A DNA stretch of 64,000 nucleotides from Stictocephala bisonia (GCA_035578905.1 JAQJVL010000004.1:8726144-8790143); one strand, 5' to 3'; shown: positions 47,131 through 59,149, counted from the stretch's first letter. The notes: generated by a model not told the origin, from the sequence alone. Made by a program: numbers and translations.

Positions 47131-48747
47131 ACTACCTTGAAGACATGAAGTTGTAATTGTAGAAGCTGTTGGTCGTTAAGGAAGTTTTGGTGAATTTATT
47201 TACATCTTTTGACAAAGACTTTACTAAACTGTCATTTGTATAGTACTTTTTTGAATCTAGTGAAGAAATTCTTGAATTATTTTCCACAACTTTATAAATT
47301 AATTACTGTCTAAAATTTGAATTAATTTATGACTTTCAACAGTGAATATATTCGAGTTCCCTGAGCTTTATCATATTTACTTTGTATTGTAGACTCCCTC
47401 CTTCAACATTATCCAATATTTCCAATTTCCTACCCAAATATTGGAGTTCTTCAAGAAGCTCAACTAAAATGTACCGTTTTAGTTCAGTTTAGTAATTCTA
47501 AAAGATTTGTATTATACTAAAAATCGTTTTTGTGTACTAAAAATCTTGAAAGTTCTTGAACTTTTTCTTTTTTCACTTTACTTTAATTAGGTGTGAGCAA
47601 GTTCATTGATTGTTTATTATTTAGTAGCTGACCACTGAACTAACCTAACCTAACCTAACCTAACCTACATATCTCAAAACTTGTCACTGTATTACGAGTT
47701 TAGATTTAAATGAGCATTATCACGGATCTCTATGGCATTATAAAAGTCTTATTCGCAACAATTGTTAAATATTGTTAAAAAAAATAGTGAAATGAATTAT
47801 TAGTTTCTTTTATTTATTTTTCATATTATTAGGTTTCACTGTTAGCCATAGTAACTTCATATATCTGAGTTTACTAATTTTATTATTAAATAAACACTAA
47901 TATCTAAACATCATACTTTTGATTTTATTACTATCGGAACTTATAAATTTATTGGTATTTGTTTTATTTGTTCTTTATTTTAATGTATTCTATTTTAGAA
48001 ATAACATGCATGTATTAATTTTACTGTGTAAACACTGTTTAAAACTAAATACTTTCAGACAACAAAACCTTCTAATTATAAAAGAAAACCTAACGTAATC
48101 CTTTTATTTTTTTCAGGTAAGTGCAAGAAACCTGCAAGTTTTAAAATTTTGACTCTGGCAACTGGTAAGTAATTTAATAGTATTAAATATATTTTAATAG
48201 AGCGGCGAGACCAGTAACATCATAGGTTGAGGCAAATTGCAGTTTATGCCTTCTAGATGAGATTCGAAAAGTAGAAATAAGTTGTTGTACAAGAAGAAAA
48301 AGGTAAACAATTGTTCTACTCACTAGTAGTGAACTCAAAGATTAGCACACTGTTTGGAAAGAGAGCTTATATTTGAGCTTATCTTGAAAGGTCAACAAAT
48401 CGTTTAGCAAATTGTAACTTTATTTTTATTCACATTAAAAAAAACTCTTATATATAATGTGCACCTTCCTTAACTCTCACTCTTATGGTGAGTCGTAACA
48501 AAGACTCTACTTGGTGGGAATCAAAACATTCATTATCTACCTTATTTTATATCTTCGAGAGATAATATTTTAAAATCCCGTCTTTAAATGCATCTAGAAC
48601 CTAAACGAATATTTTTTCTAGCTTTCATAGTTCAATCGTTTTTGAGAAACTGTAATCAGTCAGTTAATGTTATTTGGTTTGTATTTAGGTTACAATGTTG
48701 CTAATATATGATCACCAATCTGACTATCTTCCAAATTGTAGGCCTAC
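47131..48747. other. AT-rich intergenic stretch
   Basis: Apart from the telomere-like run listed separately, no feature is supported. Confidence 0.55.
47641..47666. repeat. Interstitial TTAGG telomere-like repeat
   Basis: Five tandem CCTAA units (TTAGG on the minus strand), the canonical arthropod telomere motif. The short length suggests an interstitial site rather than a chromosome end. Confidence 0.7.
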
Positions 48748-48860
48748 GTAGGCTTTCGGATGTATGCTGTTGGTATGTGGGAACATTACAATGTAGCTTG
48801 TCCGGTAACACCGTAATGTGACTGTATACCAGCACGCTCGTGGCTATACACACCCTGCAT

Positions 48861-49906
48861 TCTGTTTTAAAAGAAGTACCATAAATGAACTGGAAGTCTT
48901 ATCTTCCACTGAATTAAATTCTTGTATTCAGTATTTTGAAGAATTAAATTTGGCAACAAACCAATCAAAAACAAATATAATTAATTTCAATTTGAGACAT
49001 CAAGATACTGCTGTACTACCAGCAGTTTCAATAGATGGTGTTTTCCTTGAAGAAACTGAGTCCACAAAATTCCTTGGAATGTACCTAGATCGTGGTCTGA
49101 CTTGGAATAACCACATAGACAGTATTTGTGCAAAAGTCACCTCAGGTATCTTTGCTTTGCGGAAATTAGGACAATTTTGCAATAAAGAGGTTATGAAAAT
49201 GGCCTATTTTGGATTAGTATATCCGCATCTTGCGTATGGTATACGACTTTTGGGGGGGCTGCTCTAAACAAAGATTTGAGAGAGTATTTAAATTCCAAAA
49301 AAAAGCAGTCCGCATTATTGGCAAACTAGGTTACAGAGAGTCGTGTAGAACAACTTTCGGGGAGCTTGGTTTGTTGACCCTGGCTAGCCTCTACGTACTT
49401 GATGTAGTTCTGCACTGTAGATCGGGTGTAGATCTGACTCAGGGAAGAGGCGTTCACCAGTATGAGACGAGAGGCAGGTACAACTTTAGAATCCAACATC
49501 ACAGACTAACAGTAACCGATCATCTACCCCAGGTGTTTGGCGTTGGGCTAATTAACAAGCTTCCCGAAAGCATTAAAAATATTAACTCTCCGAATATATT
49601 TAAAACTCGTTTGAAACGATTTTTGTTGTCAAAATCATTTTATTCAGTTGATGAGTTTATGACTGGCCGCTGGGAAAAATAAAAATTAATTGTAATAAAG
49701 TTCAAAACTGAGATTGTGGACTGTATCTGAGTGACTAATCACCATTAGACTAAGAATGTATGAAATATCTTTGTATGTTTGATTGCGACCTTGATGTGAA
49801 TGAATGTTTTATTTGTCTATATGTTTTATTTGTCTATATTTATATATTTATTTACCACCTGACGATTGTGATACATTTATGTTAAATGTTTGTTTGCAAT
49901 AAAATA

Positions 49907-49946
<40 letters not shown>
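48861..49946 (+). mobile_element. 5'-truncated LINE in the 126-bp array, with TSD
   Basis: Left flank ends ...ACCCTGCAT (48860), right flank resumes TGCATGTTGTAG (49947). The junction TGCAT is present once in an uninterrupted unit and twice here, giving a 5-base target-site duplication. The 3' end is a (TTA)n microsatellite of about 40 bases (49906-49946), acting as the LINE tail. Confidence 0.88.
48866..49682 (+). pseudogene. LINE reverse-transcriptase C-terminal part
   Basis: Two plus-strand frames cover the RT thumb and C-terminus. The first has NLATNQSKTNIINF, STKFLGMYLDRGLTWNNHID and KMAYFGLVYPHLAYGIRL; the second has FWGGCSKQRFERVFKFQKKA, RESCRTTFGELGLLTLASLY and FGVGLINKLPESIKNI, ending FYSVDEFM. 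The order matches jockey/CR1-superfamily RTs. The frame changes within a run of seven G near 49252, in the middle of the YGxxxWG motif. Palm motifs and endonuclease are missing because of 5' truncation. The first codons of the long frame from 48818 derive from the minisatellite and are not part of the element. Confidence 0.93.
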
Positions 49947-49947
<1 letters not shown>

Positions 49948-50641
49948 GCATGTTGTAGATCCCCATAGGCTTTCGGATGTATGCTGTTGGTATGTGGGAA
50001 CATTACAATGTAGCTTGTCCGGTAACACCGTAATGTGACTGTATACCAGCACGCTCGTGGCTATACACACCCTGCATGTTGTAGATCCCCATAGGCTTTC
50101 GGATGTATGCTGTTGGTATGTGGGAACATTACAATGTAGGTTGTCCGGTAACTCCGTAATGTGACTGTATACCAGCATGCTCGTGGCTATACACGCCCTG
50201 CATGTTGTAGATCCCCATAGGCTTTCGGATGTATGCTGTTGGTATGTGGGAACATTACAATGTAGGTTTGTAGGTTGTCCGGTAACTCCGTAATGTGACT
50301 GTATACCAGCACGCTCGTGACTATACACACCCTGCATGTTGTAGATCCCCATAGGATTTCGGATGTATGCTGTTGGTATGTGGGAACATTACAATGTAGG
50401 TTGTCCGGTAACACCGTAATGTGACTGTATACCAGCACGCTCGTGGCTATACACACCCTGCATGTTGTAGATCCCCATAGGCTTTCGGATGTATGCTGTT
50501 GGTATGTGGGAACATTACAATGTAGCTTGTCTGGTAACTCCGTAATGTGACTGTATACCAGCACGCTCGTGACTATACACACCCTGCATGTTGTAGATCT
50601 CCATAGGCTTTCGGATGTATGCTGTTGGTATATGAGTGCAT

Positions 50642-51465
50642 TATAATTTAAATGTAGCTAACTGAATTCAAAATATAAAATTGTCTTTCTATGAATAATA
50701 TTGTTTACAGATAATTCTGACGACGAGATATTTCGTTAAGTTTTATCTTCATGTGTGATATACACTTAATTTTTTAATCTTACAATATAAATTTCAACTA
50801 CACTTAAATTTCTTGTACTGTGCTCATTATTTAGTTCATATAAATCATGTTTGTTGTTTTATTTTATTTCCTTTTACAACGTCCAGACAGTAAGGAGTCA
50901 ATGTTTAAAGCTTTACTAACTAAAGCCCTTAGTTTTAGTTTTCCTGCCCCTTGCTCAAACATTTGGGCTTGTTTACTGATTTTTAATTGGCTTCTTCTAC
51001 TGAACAATTTCAGTATGACGTTTCTCCCTATTTAAACTCTAGTTTTACAATGATCTAATGCACGAAACGAATAAAAATAATCAGCTACTCAAGTAGAATA
51101 TAATAAGTAACTATGTTGTAACAAATGTAAAGCAGTTAAAGCAAAATATAGGGGTAAATGTGTGTAATACAGGAACTAAATGAACAACTTTGTTCAAAGG
51201 TAATATGTAGAAATAGATTGAGTAGCTCTATTCTATTAAAACTTAAGAAAAAAATACAAGAAGTCTTACCACTTGTTACTATTCGGGACATCTATTCTTA
51301 CTTTATGAGAGTAACTACTTTTACGTATTCATCACGGACTCAAATATATTCAAAACAACTTTATTACAAAGAATGAAAACTCAATAATGTACCCCAAGTC
51401 ACCTAGAATTGTTTAAATATAGGCTCACAACTACAATGCTAATGAAATGAAGTTTATGAAACAAC
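50642..51465. other. Intergenic spacer
   Basis: No supported feature; short frames at 50847-51035 and 51158-51376 have no motif. Confidence 0.55.
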
Positions 51466-51755
51466 TTTTCCGTTAAATCACTACTACTATTTCCGTTACT
51501 TCACTACCACTACTTTTTTATCGCAATTACGGTTAGGTTAGGTGGCTACTAAAGTTGATCACAAGCTGGTAAATCCAATTATTGACGTACCACCGAATGT
51601 GCTCTCCGTATGTAAGTTCTTGGAAAGCAATAATATAAGGCTAGTGATATCGGATTCCTAGCGGATAAGGAATACCACAGTAGACCTACAAATTATTGGG
51701 GAACAGTTTTTAGAGCAATAGAGTACTTATAAAGTAGTGGTGAATTAAAGGAAAC
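51466..51755. mobile_element. MITE with TTCCGTTAATTCACTA termini, copy 2
   Basis: Left CTTTTCCGTTAAATCACTAC, followed by a second tandem terminus TTTCCGTTACTTCACTACCA; right AGTAGTGGTGAATTAAAGGA. Together with 5251-5431 this defines a small family. Its interior includes GGTTAGGTTAGGTGG and a 21-bp motif shared with 30766-30962. The next 100 bases (51825-51900) again carry CCTAAC/CATAAC motifs. Confidence 0.65.
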
Positions 51756-52127
51756 GATCCAATATTATAAAATGTGTGGGCAACTTAGACCAACATAACA
51801 GATACTACACGTAATATAATCTAAGTAAACCTAACCCAACCTCACCAAACATAACCTGACATAAAATAATGTAACATAACATAAAATAATCAAACCTAAA
51901 CTATGGGCAACTGGCTACTCAACTCTAACAATGGTAGTCACCAATATTCACGAAAACGTCGTTTAATTTGTTAATATACCCAATTTGTCCACATTGTTAG
52001 ATATTATGACAGCCTCTCTGCTTAAACTAGTTAATTCACATCGGTTGCTACTATAACAGCCTCAGATTGTAAACTAGCTGTTTTTTTACTTTCAAAGTGG
52101 TTGAAGTAGCCGTTTTCAAAATACAGT
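51756..52127. other. Spacer with CCTAAC-rich sequence
   Basis: Loose CCTAAC and CATAAC repeats at 51825-51905; otherwise nothing. Confidence 0.5.
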
Positions 52128-52487
52128 ACATACAATTGAAATTCTAGCTTTACCTATGTAAAAGGAGGTAAGATACAACGAAAGGTCATAGGAACAAAGT
52201 CGTGGACTGTCTCAGATATCCTATTTAATAATGGCGAGTTTAAATAGGACTATTCATTTAGCCACTACAGACAAAATTGGAAAACACTGTTTTCTACGTT
52301 TAAGAATTTACGTTCTAAAATGGCTGCCTTTTCAGAATTACGGAACTATTCTCCAAATACTGTCTTATTTAACACGTATAACATAAAATAAATCATCCAA
52401 GGAAATTTAAGCTTCGGAGATTTAGTAGTTTTTGAAATAGAGTGATTGGTGAGTGGGTGGTATTTAATTTCATTTATATATAGATTA
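52128..52487. mobile_element. Diverged single arm of the 25.3-kb foldback family
   Basis: Colinear with 25725-26075: CTTTACCTATGTAAAAGGAG, AAGGTCATAGGAACAAAGTC, TTTAGCCACTACAGAC, AAAATGGCTGCC and the terminal GTGATTGGTGAGTGGGTGG...TATATAG. Identity looks near 65-70% by eye, so this is an older copy. No inverted partner was found. Confidence 0.7.
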
Positions 52488-53264
52488 GCTTAAAAGGAGT
52501 TTTGGGAACCCCCAAATATTACGTTGAAAATATTCACTGAGTCCAGGATTAATTTATCCACATAGGATGACGTAATTAATTTTTGTATATAAAATGTTCC
52601 TGTTTTAGTATATAGAATTTCGCAACAAAATTTGATGCCATTACTTTAACCACCGTTATTTATATTTCACATTTGATTTACATTGTGCATATTTGATTAT
52701 AGTGCATATTTGATTTTTAATTTTTCTGCTTTAAAACTCATATTTTAATGTAACTACGTGGTTTTTTATTAATATTTAGTTATATGCTGAGGATTATACA
52801 TATTTATTATAGATCGAATCATGAGAAGTTATTGTATATTCGGTTTTACTTTTAATACGCAGAATGTTTGCATTGGCATCCCGATATTTCTGAGACTTAA
52901 AAATATCAACATATTCATGAACAAGTTTAAAATTATAATCCTAATTATAATTGTGGTTTTAATATTAAGAGTGTGAGGTTGATGTAAATTTACCTCCTGT
53001 TATAGAGAGTACTTGTAATTTTCGAGTTTAACATCATCATAAAGTATGTTAAGTTTATGCACTATAAAGGAAAGCTGGTGTACTGTTATGCGGAACACCG
53101 TAATCTTTGTCTGGCGCTAAGCTGAAATCTGGCCTTTATGATGACTCGTAAAAATCCCGAACACAAATAACAGGTAGGCTTACACTCTCTGAATGTTATA
53201 TGAGTTAGATTTAATAACCAAATTTCAATTTAAACCTCAAGATTGTCAAGGACTTTGTAAATGC

Positions 53265-53268
<4 letters not shown>

Positions 53269-53303
<35 letters not shown>
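53269..53303. repeat. (TA)n microsatellite
   Basis: About 17 TA repeats. Confidence 0.95.
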
Positions 53304-53306
<3 letters not shown>

Positions 53307-53465
53307 GATAACTTATTAAGATGTTTAAGTAATATAATTAGCAAAAATAAAGTTTTAGGATGGGGATTTTTGAAATTTCCTTAGTGAAAGACTTTAAAAA
53401 GCAAAGCAGCAAGTGTTGTTGTCTTAAGAACACTATCCGTTAGGTGCCCAAAAGGTTCAACGTTT

Positions 53466-53594
53466 ACCCTACTAATAATATTAGTATTATTAGTAGGGTT
53501 AATTAGTATTAGTATTAATTATTTAATTAGTATTAATTAGTAGTATTAAATTAAATGATAAGTCAGATATTATATGACTTATCATTTAATTTAA
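53466..53594. other. Two adjacent perfect hairpins
   Basis: Hairpin 1: ACCCTACTAATAAT (53466-53479) with its complement at 53486-53499. Hairpin 2: TTAAATTAAATGATAAGTC (53546-53564) with its complement at 53576-53594. Between them is a run of TTAGTATTAA repeats. Adjacent cruciform-prone elements in AT-rich DNA; no RNA gene recognised. Confidence 0.8.
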
Positions 53595-54126
53595 GACCCA
53601 CGGAGTGGAATGAGAAGTAGATTACAAAACTTAATTGATAATCTTCTTTGGATACCATGCAATAGACTTAATTGACGTATATAAATTGTGTACCAATTTT
53701 TAATTTCTTTTCAAACAATTGTTATTTAAGGCTTTTAGCTAAAACATACAATTTCAACATTTTTTTCCTATTAGGTCTTCAAAGATTTGGAATGATGGTG
53801 ACAATTTTTAGTTCCAAAATTTTCTACACCAATGGCTCCTGTCAGGTGATTTTGCAAGAGTCAATTCCGTCCAAAGGCCCAAGCATGCAATTTTCGAGTA
53901 TGAGACCTGAATAGGCGTTGATTTAAGTCGTAGAGTCAAGAATTATACCTGCAATTAACTATCATTATTGAAGAAAACCAAGATTGTGAGGTCTGTTTGC
54001 AATGATAGTACATTTAATAACTGGATAACATCCTCCAAAGTATGGGAAACAAATGTATATTTTTATCAAATAGTATAATCTGGCACTCTCAGAAAAATAA
54101 TTCCCATAGGAATATTGTGGCTGTAA

Positions 54127-54348
54127 TATACTCGTACTCTACAGAAAATTAAAATTCAGCCACAGTTCAAGAAGTTATCAAACTTGATCGAATCACATAA
54201 TGTAAAACGTTTAGTGAAAGCCCAACGGAATGAATCATTACTTTGTGGAACACAACAGTCCTTTAAACTCAACTTTTCAGGTTCAGGCTCCCCATCCTAT
54301 CAATCTAATCAAAGGAGGCGATTCCATCCCTTCCAGCAGAGAGACTGA
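54127..54348 (+). other. Unassigned open frame without start
   Basis: Seventy-three codons open between stops, no Met near the start, encoding a basic, Gln/Ser/Arg-rich peptide (LVKAQRNESLLCGTQQSF, SGSPSYQSNQRRRFHPFQQR). Composition differs from the AT-driven spurious frames nearby. It is reminiscent of the basic Gln/Arg-rich C-terminal part of retroelement Gag-like proteins, but I cannot assign it. May be a relic or chance. Confidence 0.25.
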
Positions 54349-54997
54349 TTACCTGAGGGCATTACTCCAAAGTTGAAATCTCTGTAACGAAGTAAAGGAT
54401 CACCTGCATTGTGTCATCGATCAGCTACGAAGGCAAATCACTCGGACAAAATTTATATGTACTGACATTAAATATCTTATTTGGTGTTTTGAACATTAAA
54501 TTGTATACCTCATAAGAGTATTTGTAAATATGAAACTGGAGATCTTCTCATCTAAGATTAATAAGATTTTCTACTATTTTACTTAATGGAATGTTTACAA
54601 TCAAACATGGATGTTCATCCTACATTCACGTGAACTCGTTCAGTAAATACAAGAACTTTTGTCAGTAGTAAAGGTGCGTATTAAGTTTGATCATAACGTA
54701 ATTGGAACAAAAAGAAATCAGTTGTCTAATCTTTCATCGTCTGATCACAATATTATTAAAGGATAAATGCACCTTTAAATTATAATATAACATTTCAAGA
54801 TATTCTTATATTTCTTTATTTTATAACTTGAAAAAGGGTTTGAAATTCATACACACTCATTTATATAATTTAATAAAGGATCATAGATAACATTTCTTAC
54901 ACCTACTATGATTGTGCTCTTTATCTGATTCACGATTCCACGATTGAACATATGGATTATTCATAGGTGAAATAAGTTCAACAAAATATAAAGCGTA
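54349..54997. other. Intergenic spacer
   Basis: No supported feature. Confidence 0.5.
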
Positions 54998-55736
54998 ATA
55001 ATAGAATAGAATAGAAATACTTTTATTCCAAAAATATTTCCACAAGTTTTACAATTATATGGTGGAATTACTAGCCATCTTATCAGGTAGTGATGGCTAG
55101 CACAAACAAAATACTACAATGGATTGGTTATTCAGTCAGAGTTATCAACTTATCAGTGATATTTGGACTGGACGGCACGGCAGCACTGACAACCCTACAC
55201 ATGACTCACGTATCACATATCACTCTGAACAAGACCATTCACTTCTTATTGTACTATTTTTATTTGTAAAACTAAATGACATAAGAAAACAAACTAGTAT
55301 ATTCCTAGTTATATTCTTACAATCCACAGCAAAACTAAATAATTTCTCTTTTCCATATAAGAGAAAAAACAAAACTCATTTTTGGTTAACCACTCATGAC
55401 ATAATGTAAAAATAAATCGTTAACATCGTCTTTGGTTAACAACCATCGCTTAACCTTAGCTAGAAATTGTTTACTTGTTTTATTATTGACTTTAATGAAA
55501 TTTGGCAGTTTATTGTAAAATTTTGGTGCTAAAAACACAAAGCTTTTTTTGAAAATCGTTTTATTAAGTTTGGGATGGGTGTGGAGGCCAAGGGCTGCAC
55601 TTCTTGTTTTATTATATGCTCTTTCAACCCCATAATTTCCACTTCTATTATAAAAAACTTTCAAAACTTTGTATACAAACAGGTGAGTTAAGGGAAGAAT
55701 CTTTAACTGACCATACAATGGAAGAGCAGAAAACAC
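54998..55736 (-). mobile_element. 5'-truncated LINE, antisense
   Basis: On the minus strand an RT C-terminal frame (55736-55386) is followed by about 390 bases of 3' region ending in TATTCTATTCTATTATTA (54998-55018), a short-repeat tail typical of non-LTR elements. The plus-strand frame 55119-55409 is a shadow of this 3' region. Confidence 0.7.
55386..55736 (-). pseudogene. LINE reverse-transcriptase extreme C-terminus
   Basis: 116 codons: LPLYGQLKILPLTHLFVYKV, KVFYNRSGNYG, YNKTRSAALGLHTHPKLNK, then FKKSFVFLAPKFYNKLPNFI and FLAKVKRWLLTKDDVNDLF. This is the post-thumb region of jockey/CR1-like RTs (LKILxLxxLYxYKxLKxFY, YxTR, F..APKxYNxLP, FxxxxKxWLL). The frame is open throughout, so decay is modest. 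The catalytic domain is absent. It represents a different LINE subfamily from those at 22.4 and 48.9 kb. Confidence 0.85.
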
Positions 55737-56559
55737 GTTTTGATTGAAAAGTTACTATCCGAACGAAATAATTTTGTGTTCCAATTAATGGTTTTATGGA
55801 AAACCGTAAAAACATTCTTTCTAAATAGAATTTTAGGCATACAAAATTCTACATCTTAGATACGCTTTCATATGTTGCATCAGAAAATATCTTAATTTCA
55901 AGCAATGCATTTTCCAAAACAATAATTCTAAACAACCCTACAAAACAACTAAAAGTAATCAGTGAAAAATAAGGCTGGCTCTTAGGAAAGGTTTATTTGT
56001 TGTTTACACAGACTTGAACTGATAATTTAAACACATGTTTTTTTTAATATGGATACTATTACTACTCATAACTCGAGAACAGAATTAAGCTCTATTGTTA
56101 TTCAAAGCACCAATACCGAACCCCAATTTAGAAACATACGAAACACCGAAACATGGGACCAAGCAACATGACCAACAACAGTAACCTCCTCTAGGTGTAA
56201 CATATTGATCCACTACTAAATGAACAAACAATCAGCTGACTAATATTAGCCTGAAACTCGTTTGATGAACGTAAATTTACGAATAGAATAACTCTCTGAC
56301 TAAAATGTTATTCAAAATATAGCTTATTTACTAACTTCGTATATATTCTAATGTGGATATCTCTAGTGAGCCTAAACGGTTCGGTCCAACCTGTTGGACT
56401 CTTCAGAGTTAGTTATTAAGGCACACAATTAGATTCTAGTAGAATGGGTCTTAATAAAGTTTATTCGCAGTTGTTGTACTTACTACGTATTTCTTCTTAA
56501 TTCTTAATGAACTAAACGTACTTGTTGTCTGCATTAGTAAGCAAGTACGATTAATATCA
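55737..56559. other. Intergenic spacer
   Basis: No supported feature. Confidence 0.5.
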
Positions 56560-56838
56560 TTGTTTCCAGCTGTGAAAATCCACATTTATACGTCCCCGTG
56601 CAGGTTTTTACCCCCAAACCACCTGCTCTTGCTAGACGTCAGAAAAGGACGTGGCGTAGGTGTCCCATTGTATTAGGCCGTAATAGGGCCCTTTTACACC
56701 GACGAGTAATGGCGTCTTAAGGTAGTGCTACTTTCACCTTAAAAATCCAGCTAGGTTGAGGAGATGCTATTTATTTGTGTCAACACCAAATTTACCAAAA
56801 GGTAAACTGATGTTATAACAGTAAAAAAAAAAAAAAAA
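56560..56838 (+). mobile_element. Poly-A-tailed retroposed sequence, family unknown
   Basis: A block of balanced base composition (GTCCCCGTGCAGGTTTTTAC, AGGCCGTAATAGGGCCC, GACGAGTAATGGCGTC) ends in a 16-base poly-A tract at 56823-56838. The composition jump and 3' poly-A suggest a retrocopy such as a SINE or LINE 3' end. No pol III boxes and no RT frame were recognised. Confidence 0.4.
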
Positions 56839-57299
56839 CACACAAAACCTATTCCTAGTAACACTTAGATACATAGTAAAACAACATTAAACCAAGGCAA
56901 AATAAAACTGTATATATTATATGTACTAAGGGCCACCCCTGCAGGCTTGGCGTGCCAATCCCAATAAACCTCGGCCTTCGGCCTCGGCATGTCTCTTTGA
57001 CTACAAATAATAATAGATTAACTCTATTACTTAAAATCACAATATTAAATTTATTTACAGTATATCTCACACTACTTGCGTTGCTACCTATTTATCAGTA
57101 TAAATACCCAATGGTATTTCTTGTTCATTTCATTTGTTTTTCTTCAACAACTGAAGTTTAAATTCTTAATGCATCGATAGGATAATCTAAAATATAAAAT
57201 GTAAACATATTTATTTATTTTGTATATACAAACAAAATAGATGTTATAAATTTTCTTAAATCAACCCAATGTTATCATTATGGAACGATATTTTAGCAT
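56839..57299. other. Intergenic spacer
   Basis: Contains a GC-rich hairpin CCTCGGCCTTCGGCCTCGG at 56970-56988; otherwise AT-rich. Confidence 0.5.
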
Positions 57300-57475
57300 T
57301 GGTTTTTACCCCATAAGAGTATTTTATCAAGATGAAAATACGAGTACTTCCGTTGTCCTATTTTAAGACCTAAAGAAACAGTGTAAAAATGTTCAGCGCT
57401 GTACCTATATGGGATGTTGGAGAATTACTGATGAGTGAGTGAGTCAGTAAGTCAGGACTTTGCCTTATATATTTA
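57300..57475. mobile_element. Outer-tip relic of the foldback family
   Basis: ACTGATGAGTGAGTGAGTCA then CTTTGCCTTATATAT (57427-57475) resembles the outer tip of the foldback at 25272-26075 (GCGATGAGTGAATGAGTGAG then TTTGCCTTTTATA). The remaining 120 bases align only weakly. Confidence 0.45.
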
Positions 57476-57888
57476 TATTATACATACATATGTATATTTA
57501 TGTTTATTTATTTATAGATTAGCATGAATTTATTGTTAAATAATTGCTATTGTTTTCTCTTTTCTATCTACTTTCAAATCTGAGGATTAATATTTCTGAT
57601 ACATTTCTAAAAGCTACTACTAGTTTCAGTCACTTAACGTAATAAATACAAACAAAATAATAGAGTCGTTTAAATAAAACTATTGATTTTATGCACACAC
57701 ATACATTTCTCATTCAATATTACATTTTGTGTCTCAAGTTATTCGCTATTTTGAGGTCCATTGTGGAATGCTAGTGTAGTCCCACATAAATATAACGTAG
57801 TTCAAACCAGCTGTGGTAGCAGACCTCACTAACTAACCAAATTATTAGCACAAATATGCCTATTAGATGAGATATTTATTGTAGGTGT
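57476..57888. other. Intergenic spacer
   Basis: No supported feature. Confidence 0.5.
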
Positions 57889-58354
57889 ATATAAAGTGGG
57901 GGGGGGGGGATATGGACATGCTTTCACAACTTTTCTATGACTTAACTGATAAAAGTTAAATCTTGTACATCATCATAGTTACAAAGACGCCATGGCACTT
58001 TTTGACGCCATTAGTGACACTTCATTTTTTCAGGTGGACGGCCCACGAGGTATTGATATTCAAAGTAACCCTAGGACGAGTTTGTTATTAAATGAAAGGT
58101 CTATTCAGGAGAAATTAATTGCAGTAAAATGAACATCAAAAGGTTTATCCTTTCCAGAGTAGCGGTCATTTGAATTAAAAGTAACTAATTTCAACAATAT
58201 TATTTCTCTGCTTTTTAACGATTTCAAAAAATTATTCTCATCAAAACTATACTTAATGGAACACAATTATTAAAAAAATTAAACTATCAAACTATCTTTG
58301 AAAAATAAATAACGTTGTTGTGAAAGAGTTTCCGTATGTTTTTCCACCCTGTAT
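57889..58354 (-). mobile_element. TACAGGGTGG-terminus MITE, copy 2 (uninterrupted)
   Basis: The reverse complement begins TACAGGGTGGAAAAACATAC (58354 downward) and is colinear with both halves of the element at 22116-24890, sharing ACAACGTTATTT, GTTGAAATTAGTT, CCTTTCATTTA, CTCGTGGGCCGTCC and GATGTACAAGATTTAACTTT. It has no LINE inside, so it gives the empty-site structure. The distal terminus is altered by a run of 12 or more G at 57899. TA flanks both ends. Confidence 0.8.
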
Positions 58355-59149
58355 AAATAAGATTAAAGCTACCTATTGATTGATTGTAGAAATGTGATCT
58401 TAGTAAGGTAATTCATAATATGCTCTATAATCTAATAGACTGTTGGAAAAAAATGCAAATTGTTTGCTCCTAATCAAATATTTAATAGCATTATATTTAC
58501 GTATATTTTCATTTTTGTCCGTGTATTTAGATATTAGGTATATTCTATTGATAACCACTGACCCAATAACCAACTCGGATAAGCCAACAGAATATAGGTA
58601 TTGGGGATTATAGAATAAAAGAGAGCAAGGATGTGGAGTGGTGAGGGAGTTAGAAGGGCTGAAAATGAAAGGTACAGAACCAGCGCTTTTCAAGAGGAGC
58701 CAGCTTATGCATATTCAGAGAGTTTACTTGACATGTGATGACTTCAACATTATAATTATCTGGTGTCTTTACAGTAAAATGGCGTCATATGTTACGTGTT
58801 CCTCTCATTGACCTGGGATTGTAGAATAAAATATTTGGTCCTAGACTTTAAACATGTAGTCGTACTTTTGATTGCGTCATAATATATACTTTATAAATGT
58901 AATACACGCTGATGGAGTCGATTGGTTGCGGATAATATGCCTTATAGTATAATTTATTTCATGATTTCACATCTGTCCCATGCCAACGAAAAGTAATTAT
59001 ACGATCCTCCCGATATCCTTTCATGTGTACAAGACAATATACGGCCCTCAATCCCTCCCTCCCTTTGGACAAACAAGATGACTGACGACATCTCCCTCCC
59101 CCCTCAACAAATTAGATATCCATGACTACTTATGACCCTCTCACATTCG
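58355..59149. other. Intergenic spacer
   Basis: No gene; from about 59040 it grades into the degenerate edge of the next minisatellite (CCTCCCTCCC motifs). Confidence 0.5.

Larger units (their letters stand above)
48748..50641. repeat. 126-bp tandem minisatellite, split by a LINE
   Basis: Unit landmarks GGCTTTCGGATGTATGCTGT, GTGACTGTATACCAGCACGC and ACCCTGCATGTTGTAGATCC. One partial unit lies at 48748-48860 and five and a half at 49947-50641, with a LINE between. One unit has a 10-base insertion (GTTTGTAGGT) near 50264. The 156- and 131-codon minus-strand frames are repeat artefacts. Confidence 0.95.
52488..54126. other. AT-rich intergenic stretch
   Basis: Two hairpins and a TA tract are listed separately; no gene supported. 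Confidence 0.5.

Noticed and set aside
47641..47666. Chromosome end
   Set aside because: Only five CCTAA units, flanked by ordinary AT-rich DNA on both sides.
57427..57450. Hammerhead ribozyme core suggested by CTGATGAG
   Set aside because: No CGAAAC partner or pairing stems at the required spacing; the motif belongs to the GAGTGAGTGAG tip of the foldback family.
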